Part shown: positions 45,801 through 57,870 of the stretch, piece after piece
How positions within the stretch are numbered: position 1 is the stretch's first letter
Layout: every line of letters starts with the position of its first letter
Notes under the pieces: generated by a model
Told to the model about the DNA's origin: nothing
Database searches by the model: none
Seen by the model: the letters and a program-made list of their open reading frames with translations, nothing else
Program-made: the position numbers and the translations under genes
Assembly (NCBI GenBank): GCA_022496185.1
Contig: WTXG01000001.1
Span: 1,302,001 to 1,366,000 of the forward strand
Source: Multifurca ochricompacta
Lineage: Eukaryota; Basidiomycota; Agaricomycetes; Russulales; Russulaceae
Direction: 5' to 3'
Length of the DNA stretch: 64,000 bases

Positions 45801-48800
45801 GTGGCGAACGCCCATCCGGCGAAAACATTGGCCAAATTTGTTCCCTTTTGTATACACAACATCGAAGTAGAGCTCGAGAACGGTGCGAGCTCAACCCGAA
45901 CAACTTCTACCTTTTCGACGCCATTGCCTTCCGATGCGACTTTCCATTGGAGTGAGAATAGGCATGTTCTGATACCTATTGTTATTGATTAATGTACACT
46001 TTTCAGATCTGGCAGTTTTACGAGGCGCAATGTTCAAGTGGGTTTTTTGGTCTTCAGTATCGTCTCCAGTATCTAATTAAGTACACAGCGATGGCAAAGC
46101 AGTACGTCATTCAGCTCGAAGTGTGACAGGGATTGACACGACTGGTGCAGATCCTGAAGCACAAAGATCAATTCATTCCTCTGCTCAAGCGTCTTCTTGA
46201 CAAGACATTCTCGAAGCGCGGGTTTTCTTGGAGTGGCAAACTTCTCTCTAGCCTACTACTGACCCTGACGCATACTTACCCTTTGGAGGATAAGTTTGTG
46301 AACGGAGAGGAATGGGACAGTGAAGGTGAACACATCTTTTGCCGGTATCTCTATTATAACTCGACGTCTATCCAGAGTTCCGCTTCAACCATCACAAATA
46401 TTGGGGGAAACTCTATACGGCTGATGATGTCACGGTAGGTACGCATTCCACCTACGATGACTTCAGATATCACTTGTGATAGGTTTCATGGCACGTCCCA
46501 CACGGAGAAGAGCTGAATTTCGCTATGGAGATATTTAGAGAGATTGTGGAACCTACATTGGAAAGGTTGGAAAAACTGTTGGAACCAGGCACGTATCCCA
46601 TTTCTGGTTTACAAAGATTCTTAACTTGTTGTGTGGGACAGATATCTCCAGGGACAGTTTATGGAGAAATGACTTTTGTCGGTCAGTGCCGGCGAATTTC
46701 AAGACTCTGTTGCGCCATTAAGAGAGGCCTCGATCAGGTATTTGAGCTTTGTCCGCAACGCATTCTCAGGGACACCCACCTTCGTCAAGGAGGTTCTCAC
46801 CAAGGAGGACCAGCAATACACTCTGGAGACGAGCGATATATTGTAAATTCTGCGTTCTACTATATGAACCCCCCCTCACCTTGAATCAGGAACGAGATCC
46901 CGGAAATGATAGCTTCCATAGAGCCTCTTAATTCAGGCTTTGCTGTTTCAGACCCTCGAGACCCGCGTGCACAGTACTATCTAATTTTGCGACAGCGCTT
47001 CGGCAGATTCCTGCACGAAGCATCTGCGTCGTTACGCCAGCAAGGGGAAGAAAATACTGTCGATGCAGTCCATGCGTTGGTGAGTTGGTTCCCGTGGCCA
47101 CTGCACCCTTCTCATCTGGTATGCTTCGCCCTCTAGATACAATCCATCCGTACCTATTTACTGGACTATGGCGACAGCAAAGACAGGTCAGATGGACCCA
47201 TATTGTTCTTGCTCTTCCGTCTCTGAGATCCGTTCAGCTATTACGTTCAGTCAGACAGATACGGGTCGGAGCTAAGTTACGCGCGACAGTATACAAAGCA
47301 AAAGTTGTGGCCAAGGGCAGTCTTTATACGGCGCTCGCGGTGAGTGCAGGAGAGCAAGAATTTCCTTTGTGATACATACGTGTTTTCCAAAAAGACTTTA
47401 TCACGCAGCCAGGCTAAGATGGAACTCCATTGAAAGGCGGCGCACGCCCACCGACGATCAACTCATAGACGACGTCGCAGAATGGGCACTTTGGCATTAC
47501 GCTACTGGTGTGTGTTATAATAAGGGCCGAGTGCGTACTAACTATGCTTAGTGCGAGAGTACGGGTACACGAGCCAATGATTGCGAATCGCATTTTGATT
47601 ACTTTTACAGGTCTAGTCAGTCGTTACTGGACTCTCTCTGCGGAGTAAGACCATTCCCCGCTGTACAACTTATTGGCGTTACCTACTATGTTTGACAGGC
47701 CTACGATGGTATTCGTAGGCGCTGCCTTCCTCTTGTATATGCAGCCTTGGAACCTGGTACAGAAGACGATCGGATGAAAGGAGCCTTATGGACACTGAAT
47801 TCTAGCGCGTTTGGTGAGTGTGTCACCGTCGACCAAGTATCTTACTTGAGTAGTGATACGTTGTCAAGTCAAGTATGCGATGTCTGGCGAGTCCTCAGCG
47901 CTCAAATGTGCGAAAAATGGGTTCATAAATCTTTATCAGAACCTACCTTAGCCCCTGGGCTACTCAAGAAACTGTTTGGATGTCAGGCAAATGAGAAGGT
48001 AATCCCCCTTTGAGACTGAATGTCGCCGAACCCCTGATCAAGAATACTAGCCATCTATACAGAGTGCTGTTTCGTCTGTCTGCGAAAATGGTACGCATGT
48101 CCTCCCCTTCCCCGAGGCAGGCCTCACTGTTCGTAGGCATAAATAGCTTCGTTGAACCCAATTTTCACGTCTATGACGTCAACTACCCACGCCTAGACCG
48201 AGCATTGGCTAATTTCCAGTCGATGTTGCCATTTAGTGCAGAAGAAGAGTCTCTAGTTATTCGCTGCAGGGAGAGGCGAATTAGTCGAATTCGATTGTGT
48301 GAAGAGCGAGTCTGGGAGACGGTTTGTGGTTACGCCTTCTCTGAGGGACCTCATTCAGACACAGCGACAGACTTCATTTGTTCTTGAAATTGCTCAGGCA
48401 AAGTCCACCCATTGGCGTTATGCCATCTTCGCTACTCGGTGTCTACGGACATTAGTCAGAAAGGATTCCCCAATTTCTGCCCTCCATATGAGATATTTCC
48501 TTGAAATGTGTCACGACAATCACCCGTCTTTGGTATGTGCCATCCAATTAGCTTCTCTGGAAAACACAAGCTCAGTCAACGCCACCACATAGCGATACGT
48601 AGGTGGAATCGATTTCACCGGCGCATAAACACTGACGGGGCCTCCACCTAGTACTCACAGAGAGCTGTGATGAAAGCTATTCGCTATATTAAACTGCGAA
48701 CCTTCGCTCAAGGGCCTATCGACCTTATCTTTGAGCGAAATAACAATCCACTTAAACAGTTCATGAAGATTAGAGAGCTATCCCATGATTTTACGCACGA

Positions 48801-51414
48801 TTTTCTTGCTCAGTTTCAGTCCAGGGTTGATCTTATAACTGCCGGGTCAAACACGTGAGTCATATTTCAAGCCAAGAGACGTCAACTGAGGCTATACACC
48901 GTTCCAGCCTCTTCATCGAAGATGTCAACTCTGGATGGCTCGCTTGGCAAAGTTCGATTGTGGCATATGCCTGCCCTCACGTCACAAACCATCGCTGATA
49001 CCATGGGATCCAGAGAGCCAAGCAGCTATCTCCGTCGTGAGAGACGCCGCGAAGGACCCCTCCTTCTGGAGAGATCTGTCAACGCACTTCAGCTCTGAAA
49101 CCCATTCTGAGGTGGTGTCCTCAGACAATGTGGCCTCAGTCAAATCGATAGGTGTGTTGATCTAGAGGCGGGATTGCCCTTGCACTTACCCGACCTTCTC
49201 CTGTCAGTTCAACTTTTGGAGGACGAATCCTTTGCCCCTCTTCAAAATCTAATAGAGGAATTGATCTTAAATCCTGACCAGAATAAACAGAGAGGGGCCG
49301 CTGAGTTTATGGCAGGACTGCTGAATGGTAAGGCAGATTCCTTGTTAACAAACACTTCTCAAAGAGGACAGGCGCCAAGCACTGGCCGATGCAAAGTCAG
49401 AAGCAGCTTTGGGATTGGGCCATGCCCTTGTTCAAAACAACTTTTGGCAACAAAATCAAAACTGATACATTGCCTATTTGGATGTCGTTTTTGGAAGTAG
49501 GTCATTTCAAGATGTCTTTGCGTTCTTATCTCTGACAGACTGCAGTATATGTTCCATAAACGAGATCCTCGTCGCTACCAGGCCCTTGTTGACTACCTTG
49601 TGCAAGAGTTCACTCTACTGACTATAATGGCGAATCATCTCTCAATGCTGTGAAATCATTGTGCTTCTTCCGGGCTTTTTACGAAGAGCAAAACTGGAAA
49701 TTCTCGCCGTGGGTGGACCAAACGATTGAACGCGTCTGGGCCGAGATATCTAGCGAGCACGACGAGGTATGTCACCCTCTGACATTTGATAGCAATGACA
49801 TGGACGGTCCATGGTACTATTTCCAGGTCCGCGCATACATCAGCGAGCTTCTCGCTTTTGCGAGTAAGATCAAAGTAAGTGCGTCTACGATCGCCTACAC
49901 ACAATTTTCACGCCAAGATAGCGTCAACCAAAACCCTCCATTCCTTCAGCAGAGGTCTTCGTACGCGAGTGCCGAACGACGCCCATTGATTTCGATATAT
50001 TAGGCATGCGGGGAAACTACCACCGGACACGGGTACAAGAACTAGTGCAGCGATTCCCGGAATGGCGTGCCGAGAGACTACCGGGATCTCGTGCATTTCA
50101 ATCCACATACGACAAGTCAGAGTCCCTCAGTTCACCTTCGGACTTTCCTTTTAACTAGTGTGATCAGAGTGGCGACCACAACTTGTCGTTGGTTATTTCA
50201 GACGGTCCATGATACAAACGCGATATCAGCGTTCGACTATATCCTACCGCTTATGGTGCGTGAAATTCTTGCTTATGCCATTTGTTCTTATTAAATGCCC
50301 TGCCACAGCCCGAACTATTCCGGTTCACCGAAGGTATCCTGTTCTATGCTTATTAGAGCGGAGCTCGACCTAATATTCTAATCTAGTGAACGACAACGAT
50401 GAACTCTTGTCAAGAGCCCGAATGCTCCTTGTCCGCATGTGTGGAGTGACTCCGCCGCGTCCTCTTATTGGGCAAATATTGCATGCTATTTTCGACACCA
50501 TTCTGAATTCTCCGGTTAGACAGCCTCAAGTTAGTCTCCAGAAGGCTTGCTTATTCTTTTGGCAGTCATGGAAAGTCCGAATGCAGGCCTTGCCCTTGGT
50601 GCAAGGTGTGTGTTGCCTAATTGCCATACAGACATAAAATCATACTTTACTAGTATTCTACTTTCGGCAAGTCCCTCTTCTGAGTGACGCAAGAATAACT
50701 GAGATACTTGAGGTAAGGGAAATATGGTCTCCCCATCCGCCATTGACGCTCGCTAGGTGCTTTGCAAGTGCCTTGACGACGAGGTGGTTGAAGTCCGCGA
50801 AATGGCTGCCACGTAAGTTAAACGCATTGCCCCCATGCGTTGGTCTCATTCCGCCAGAACCCTGTCTGGTGTCCTGCGTGTCTCTCCACGCCGTAGTCAA
50901 CTGACATTAAAGGTGCAGCTTCCCATGAGACCACTGCAGGACCTAGCCTGACTTGTCTAAAGGATCGTTTTGTCAAACTTCTACGCCGGTCACCCCTTCC
51001 CAGTCGCCAGTCGCCAGTCTATAACGCCGCCATCCGCCAACGCCACGCCGCAATTCTTGGTATTTGTGCTTTAATAGATAGCTACCCTTACACTGTCGAG
51101 CGTTGGATGCCCGAGTTGCTCGCGAATGTACTCGCGGAGCATGCATATGATCCCGTTCGTCTCTTTCTCGCTTTAAACCACCTCATCTTGTTCACGACTA
51201 AGACCTGACAGGTACCGATTTCACTGGCAGTACAGAAATGTGCAAGTAACTTTAAAAAGACACACCAGGACACTTGGCACGAGGACTCAAAGCGCTTCAC
51301 CGAGGATCAACTTGCAGCACTATCCACATTGTTGACAGGCTCATCATACTGTATGTGGTACTTTCTTATTATGTCGGATGGCTTACCAGTGGTGACTGCA
51401 CGACAGATGCGTAG
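42828..51414 (+). CDS. BLM10: Proteasome activator BLM10/PA200, with several apparent 1-base deletions
   Basis: HEAT-repeat protein of roughly 2,000 residues that caps the 20S proteasome. Around forty short exons span 8.6 kb; all introns I could test are 41-110 bases. Recognised segments in order: WSYLKYPIPKEKRILLVDLY, SHPQSYLPMLFRLWESVNSY, PLADSGSLTTGPSADNQAGF, HHRLTRGMKRELVKSF, KRGFSWSGKLLSSLLLTLTH, ARLRWNSIERRRTPTDDQ and FDYILPLMPELFRFTE. The last exon (51407..51414), joined at TAC T/AT, gives the end SSYYA. YYA is the HbYX motif that opens the 20S gate. A six-base exon (48593..48598) is inferred. Near 43787, 45024, 48947 and 49610 the frame needs one added base; each site has conserved sequence on both sides. 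The gene is otherwise complete. Confidence 0.88.
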
Positions 51415-51651
51415 ATGCCGTTCGTGCGCTTGTGTTCACCCTAGCCCATAGCTCGAATGCTTGATCTTTATGTAGAAGCGCCTGTATTTGTCGCAACAAC
51501 TTAATCACTGGATCGTACGTTCTCGAGTGTGGCGCATAAATCTATAAAGAACCCTGTAATGTCCAAAAGTCATATAATACTAGAGCAGGGAACTATGAAT
51601 AGAACACCGCAATTCAACGAGACATAACAACAATACGAATGTCTAATATGT

Positions 51652-52587
51652 TTACACTAGAGACCTGCCGGGAGGTGGCAGCAACAGGTTCATGGGGGGT
51701 GAACCAACGGGACTTCTTTGTCCTTCCTCAATATCAGTCGAAGCGAGCGATGATTCTGTTGTTTCACGTCCATTGGCAGTGCCAGCCCTTGATCCTGCAT
51801 CTGGAACGAGATTGATAGGCGCGTTTTGTCGATTTGCGTATCCCGACTTGACGCGGTTATTCGAGACTGACTCACTATTAAGCATAAGTACGTTATCATA
51901 GATCAAAAAGTCCGACATATACCGAATCTCAGCAATGAGGTCGTCGATATCGTACCATGCAATGGCGCTGTAGGCAACACTGCGGAACCAACCCAACTGA
52001 TCAGCAGGAGCGATAAATGCATGCGCATGTAAATGATCCGTGACAGGGATCCGCGAGTCTCGAAAGGGGGGTGTGATAAAACCTATGCGAAAATTCGATG
52101 AATGGGTAAGTGATGGCGCTGAGACAGAGGTCAGCGTTGCAGCAGAGGTTGGTGAAAGGAGAGGTGATTCTGGAGGCAGAAGGGAGGTAAGTAGCTTGGT
52201 AGCTATGTCACGAATAAAGGCGAGGAGAGGAAGATCGCTTGAAGACTTGAATATAGTGTGAGTTCCAACTCAATGTTGGTTTACGGGAGTAAACCTTGAC
52301 GCACGAGCATGTAAATGGATGGGACATGTAGACTGACGGGCCGTGGTGAGGGCGGGAAAGCGACAAAGTAGGGAAACTCACTTGAAGGCTATGATTATGT
52401 GTCCTTTGCTCGAGACTGGGTTCGTCTTTTCGCGGTAGACAGTGAAGTTGTCATCGCGCCAGAGTACGTCCGGTTGAGAAGTCGATGAGGATGATGGTGA
52501 GAAGGGTACGCTGAAGGCATTGTGTTGACGCCGAGCTTGCGAGACAATGCCACACATTGGGCAGCCGGGTTTTGGAGCGAAGGACAT
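51652..52587 (-). CDS. HIT (histidine triad) domain protein
   Basis: Exons complement(join(51652..51874,51923..52245,52305..52332,52382..52587)), 259 residues. HIT proteins hydrolyse or transfer nucleotides from nucleotide conjugates. The N-part has CPMCGIVS, a possible metal-binding pair, and VLWRDDNFTVYREKTNPVSS with GHIIIAFNLHVPSIYML. The triad is VTDHLHAHAFIAP (H-x-H-x-H). After it, WYDIDDLIAEIRESVSNNRV is a helical part seen in many mushroom HIT proteins. The Ser/Pro-rich tail is probably disordered. A small exon of 28 bases is needed. It is convergent with BLM10 and divergent from the translin gene. The exact substrate is not predictable. Confidence 0.82.
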
Positions 52588-52757
52588 GAAGGAATCCTAT
52601 GGGTGCTTTCCACAAATCACCGCGGTCGTTTCTTGTATGACTTTATCGTTGCCTTGGTCGTTGTTGACGGCTTGTGCTCGTTGTGGTCATTGCATTTGTG
52701 GGCGAGTGGAGGATGTACCTTGTCACGTGTTCGTACACCAGTGCCCATGCCCATCTC

Positions 52758-53774
52758 ATGTTACCATCCACCACCACCACCACCACTACTACCATTACCA
52801 CAGTGACTATCTCTTCGGCCTTTGAAGCATTTAGGGAGCATTTAGATGAACACTATGATAGGCGAGAGCGCCTCATCAAGGTGCTTTCTTTACTTTCATC
52901 CTAGTTGCATCTCCCGTTTATTTGCTTTTTTTTCTTCTTGTTCTTCTAGGCAAATCGAGATATATCGACGGCCTCCAAGAAAGTCATATTTCTCCTTCAT
53001 CGAATTTTAAACGAGACATCCGAAGATGACCGCGTCCTTTCTCTCCGGGCTGCTGCTGAAGCAAAAAAAAAACTGGCTGAAGTTCAGATCATGCTGAGCG
53101 ACATCACCCACGAACTTGGTGGGTGTCAGTTTTGGCGCTATGCCCATAACATATCTAGTGGTCTCCAAGAGTATATCGAGGCTTTTAGCTTCGTAAATTA
53201 TATAGAGAGTGGTGGACTTGTGTCTTATGAACAAGTGCAGACAAACCTGTGTGATGGTAACGGTCAACCTGTGGGTTAAGCGTATGTCACTGTTCGGCGC
53301 AGAGCTGATGAGACATTGCCTCGGCTTATCTCCAGCTCTTTCCATTGCCATCATCAGACTACGTTCTTGGATTGTGTGACCTCACCGGAGAGTTGATGCG
53401 CTTTGCTATATCTTCGATTTCCAAGCCTGTTGGTCGCATGAAAGCCTCACAGATTTCCCTAATTGTCAGAGGCTGCAAGGCTGGTAGAGCCTGTTCCGTG
53501 CTTACTTATCAAGTGAAATCCTCAAAATCACTTCTAGATTTCGAGACTCTCACGCCTTACATTTACGAATTGCACAAGAAACAGGCAGTCACTGGCCAGT
53601 CGCTTCGAAAAATTGAAGAAGGTCGACTTGTTCTTCACACTAACCTTGTTGGTGTTTTCTGATTCATGGTCCTTAGCTGCATACGCGATCGCTATACGCA
53701 GCTCAGAATACGAGCTTTCTCCGCGAATGTTAGATCATATTGTCAACCAGGTGGTCTCTGGTGGTAGCCGATGA
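52758..53774 (+). CDS. TSN: Translin (RNA/DNA-binding subunit of the C3PO RNase)
   Basis: Exons join(52758..52880,52950..53270,53336..53483,53538..53621,53677..53774), 257 residues. All-helical translin fold: KKVIFLLHRILNETSEDDR, WRYAHNISSGLQEYIEAFSF, then PSSDYVLGLCDLTGELMRFA with ISSISKPVG, and ELHKKQAVTGQSLRKIEEA with AYAIAIRSSEYELS. Translin forms an octameric ring, and with TRAX makes an endoribonuclease that trims passenger strands and some tRNA leaders. The GELMRFAI segment is the family mark. The chosen start gives an unusual Thr-rich leader made by an ACC microsatellite (52767-52790), so the true start is not certain. No TRAX gene is in the window. Confidence 0.85.
52767..52790 (+). 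repeat. CAC/ACC trinucleotide repeat at the translin 5' end
   Basis: Six to eight ACC/ACT units encode a run of threonines right after the predicted start of translin. If the start is really downstream, this would be a leader microsatellite. Confidence 0.8.
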
Positions 53775-54073
53775 TCCTACCTGGCATTTCCGCCAAAGAT
53801 GTCTAGGTAATATATCAGGGGAGCGATTATGATTTTACGCTTCTGTGGATCTTTTAAATCGACCATTACCATTCACATTTGTCACCGCGCAAGAAGTCGA
53901 GGTCATGAAGAGTAAGCGTGACATTACAATAATACAGACAGCTAGTACAACAAAGCGTGATCCAAAATCGTTCGTGCGAAGGGACGCATTAACGTTCTGT
54001 CTCGATTGAACATACAGAAAGCAGGTTAGAATCAACACGGTGGGAGAGTAACGTCAAGAATACGAAGACACTT

Positions 54074-56015
54074 TCAGAGGTGACTCCCATTCCAAGGAGA
54101 CGCTGTCGTGTCGTAGACTTCCACTCTCCCACCACTGACGTCGCCCTTGGCTTGCATCACCGCCCAGCCGTGGGGGAGAGAAGTAATCCTCAAGTCCATA
54201 CGTTCGCCGTCAAGCAGTACTTCGGGCAAAGGGGATCGAACCTTCTCGTCCCCGTCCATAGTGAAGTCGGAATGCGCCAGCAACGCAAAAGGACCCTTGG
54301 GGATGTCGAAGACTCGTGACGGTAGCCACTTTTCACCTCCCACCGAGGATGCAACCTCCGTCGTCGAATCCGACACTACGTCACCTGGCCCTTCGCTCTT
54401 CTCAGAAGCAGCGTACTCCAGCTCGGAAAACCTGGTGGGGCCTGCCTTGAATTTGCTCACATCAGCCTGAATCGGTGCCTCGATGAGTTCACCCTTAGGA
54501 TGTGCCGGGCGCAGGTGTAGAAAGAGAGGGGAAACTGGTAGACCAATGATCGCAAATAAACGCATGATCAGGGCGCGCACCAGATATCCGAGTGTGCGCC
54601 AAAGTAACGGGATGAGAAATTCAATGGTGCGCCGTGGATTGAGAGCAATGGCAGTGACCGCCCGTGGCCTTGAAGGCGGTGACTTGATCTCTTGGCTCAA
54701 AAACTCTGTTTCAGAATCGTACTCCAGCTTGCTTGTCTCAACCTCTGGGTCCTCATCCTCCTCCGGCTCGTCGACGAGAGTATACGGAGTTGCATGCGCA
54801 ACTCCCCATGCGGCTTTCCCAATGGATAAAGGCTTATCAGTGAACAAATTATACACTGGACTGATGATACACGAGCCACCGGATGGGCCGACGGACAAGT
54901 GCAATGGATGTGACCCCCAGTTGTCGGAATCCAGGACCTTATTTGACGAGGGGTGATATGCGACAAAACGTGGATTCTCCGCCAGAAGGCCATGTGAGGC
55001 AAGGTCTAGGCTCACCATTGTTTGGCGTTCGGTGGCGGAAGTGTCGTTGAACAAAGGCACAGCATGGATACTGACGGGCTGCTCAGGCACAGCCGACGTA
55101 ATGAACGCGTAGCCTCCTTGGATACCAAACCAATGAAGGCCAAGGTCGGGAATGGCAAAGGACAATTCAGGTTCAGACATGATGGCAGTATACACTCTGG
55201 TGGGGGTGGATGTACGGCAAGTCACAGCACCCGACGAGTCAAGTTTGAGATTTGAGCCATGAATGATAATGGGCTGATGTAATGCAAACGTAGAAGGTCC
55301 ACGTCTTGGAACGAACACGAGGAATGCCGCGTTTCCATCTGTCGCACTGCCCTTTGGATAGTACTTGACTCTATACAGGCAGCACGTCAGCTCGTTGGAC
55401 GGGCGTAATGTTGATTGATGGCATATGTACAGACCTGCTTGGGCCGATAGCCCAGCAACCCCAAGATTCCTTCATGGTGACGGAAGAGAAGATATGAGAG
55501 TCAATCCCAGAGGGTTGACTTGCCGATGCGGGAGGAGCAAGCCAAGGGTCAGTCTTCTTGAGCACACAGCGAAGATCGCGGCCATGATAGCCGAGCCACT
55601 TGGTCTCGCCATTTGGATAAAGCAACCTGTAAGTGACTAGGAAGTCTGCCTGTATCTGGTAACGAGGCAAGGCTCTTAGTTTGAGTGTCAAGAACAATGT
55701 ATAAGGTTCGTCGACGATACTGTCCTCGATCGGAGTGGGAGGTGGAAGGGAGAAGGAGAAAGGCGAGACGGTGTCTAACTGGACCGGAGTGGCAGCCAGT
55801 GCCTCCTCGAAATTGTACGCTCCCCATTCACCCTCAGCACGATCGTCATCGATGGGGGCATTGGTCCATGCCTGGACTTTTACTCCATCTTGTTTGAGTT
55901 GTTCTAGGGCAGAGGCAGAACCAGTGCGTGCCCTGAAAAGTAGAGAGACACCACCCGCCCGCGTGTTGGACGGGACATCAATCACAACGGTGGAATCGAG
56001 CGGGGGAAAAAACAT
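54074..56015 (-). CDS. Unrecognised protein with one likely membrane helix
   Basis: Exons complement(join(54074..55370,55435..56015)), 625 residues. I do not recognise the family. The N-half (about 1-300) alternates beta-type segments such as VVIDVPSNTRAGGVSLLFRA, QADFLVTYRLLYPNGETKWL and YHGRDLRCVLKKTDPWLAPP. The middle has HWFGIQGGYAFITSAVPEQP and an acidic stretch DEPEEDEDPE. Around residues 440-475 there is a strongly hydrophobic segment with Arg residues (EFLIPLLWRTLGYLVRALIM) likely to cross or sit on a membrane. The C-part contains HSDFTMDGDE and ends DTTASPWNGSHL. No signal peptide is obvious. The single 64-base intron restores the frame cleanly, and codon bias is like the neighbours, so the gene is real. 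Function unknown. Confidence 0.6.
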
Positions 56016-56181
56016 GAGATGAAGAAAGAAGATGAGGGTTGAGGAGGAAAGGAATGATTCTTTAAAATAATAAAATACTAACACGGTTTTACAACGCGGA
56101 TAAGCCTAGGCAGGAAGCGAAATAGCAAAGCGTCAACACCCAGAAGACTCGAGGCTTTCACGTTCCTTCTTTCATTCCATC

Positions 56182-57721
56182 TTATCGCCTCCTTCGCCTA
56201 GACCTCCGTCCTCGAGGTACTGATCCACTTCTACCGCTACCGTCATGACTTTCACCGGTGACATGATTTTGTCGCCCTGACCTTCTATGATGACGGTGGT
56301 GATAATTATGTCCTCCTCTTCTTCGGCTACTCTGCTCCTCTTGTTCCCTCTCCCGCTCCTGGGCGCTACTACCTGAACTTTCCGCTTCCTCCTCGATGTA
56401 GTCTGAACCACTAGGTGCACTACCTCCCCATCCATACGGTGCAACGAAGACTGAGAAGCTTGCTGTCGTACTTTTTCTGGCTGCTCGCTTGGTGGAGTCG
56501 GCCTTCCATTTCCTACGTTCAACCGCGTGCAGATAAGCGAAAGGAGTAATCAACTTAATCAACTCGCATGCTTACTCCCTCCTCGCCTGCCATTCAATAA
56601 AATTTGTTCCGTCGGTTTCCCACCCCTCGATCCCACTGATACGGAGGGCGAGGATGTGCTTCTCGACAGCATTGTCCACTGCAAAGTTGGGTATCATTGG
56701 GGCATCGACCGATAGACTTGCTCGACAGATGGCGCAGGAAGGCGCCTCCCTCTGTCATGTATAAGAGCCAGTAACAAAACGTTTTTGAGGGAACCTCACA
56801 TTCTTCTTGATCCAATGCCACCCACATCCTCCACAGAAGGTATGCCCACATGGGTTACCCAGGTGGGCGAATGCGCTACAAGACAATTCATATCTGTCGC
56901 ATCATGAATGCAAGCATGTTCCCTCTTACAATATGTCGCAGCATCTAGAATCGTGAATGTCAGAACGTGTTTTATGATCAAATGCTGTTCCGGCCCTGAC
57001 ATAGGACAGATCATCTCATCTTCCATGCTATTGAGAACTTCCTCCAATATTTCTCTGGAAGACTCTTTTTGCTTCCCTTTGTGTCTTTGAGGAGTTGACT
57101 CTCGCGTGGAAGGTGAAGATAATTCATGCACAATCTTGGTAAATTCGACCTCTGCTTCTAGAATTGGCAAGAGTCCATCCTTGCTGCTCCCAGCATGCGA
57201 ATGCGCGCGCCTGACCTTTTCGTGGGTAGCACCTGCTAATAGACAACAGTGGGTGGTAAATGCTATTGGAATGGGACAATGTTGCCTACTCTGCAAGGTT
57301 GGTTGGTCTCTTTTAGCATGCCTGTCTGTTGCCATTAACATATGAAACTATTATGTTAATCGTGTGGGAGATTGTTCTTACCGTGAAAATATCTGGACGT
57401 TAACTCGTTTCCGGTTTCCTTGTAAGTCGACGCCTCTTGTGTCCTGTCTTTACTAGTGGAACTGAGTGGCAAGAGGCCTTCTGGTCGTGGGGGTAGTAAC
57501 CGGCGTTCTACCTTATCTATCTCAGCTAGAAATTCAGCATCTATCTCATCGTATGAATACTGGGTGGGTGTCGAGAGGGGATCATTGGCGGTAACATTGT
57601 GATAGTTGGGTTGAGGTGTGAATGAGACATTAGAGAGACCAGGTACAGTACTCCAGTCAATTCCAACGAATGGGTCCGGAAGTTGGTCGAACTCGTCCTC
57701 AGCAGCCTCAGACTCGGACAT
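56182..57721 (-). CDS. RING-like zinc-finger protein with an odd first metal pair
   Basis: Exons complement(join(56182..56512,56576..56751,56800..56893,57001..57232,57382..57721)), 390 residues. An acidic N-terminus leads to a RING-like core: MICPIYELSC, then HLGNPCGHTFCGGCGWHWIK and EAPSCAICRAS. CGHTFC and CxxC ligands are as in C3HC4 RING E3 ligases, but the first CxxC is missing: the model gives C-x6-C unless another splice form exists. The C-terminus is rich in Arg, Ser and Gly (RRSGRQNHV, RGRRSRRRR), a likely nuclear or RNA-binding tail. Intron 4 is about 107 bases and intron 1 is about 149 bases, longer than the rest, so a missed small exon is possible. Role as an E3 ligase is inferred. 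Confidence 0.65.
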
Positions 57722-57870
57722 TCTCACTTGTCACTTGTCGTGTTGGCGTCGCGTCGATTCGATTCGATTTTGTTGTTTGTTGTTTGTGTTGAGTGGTCAA
57801 GATCACGTGATACATTTTAACACTTACATTCATTTATACACTTTATACACTTTATACACTTACATCTCCA

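Noticed and set aside
46024..46150. A further frameshift in BLM10 near 46130
   Set aside because: A normal 49-base intron (GTACGT to GCAG) rebuilds the conserved reading DGKAILKHKDQFIPLL.
46550..46760. Two more frameshifts in BLM10 near 46590 and 46690
   Set aside because: Introns of 59 and 41 bases explain the frame changes and give PGTDSLWRNDFCR and EASIRYLSFVRN.
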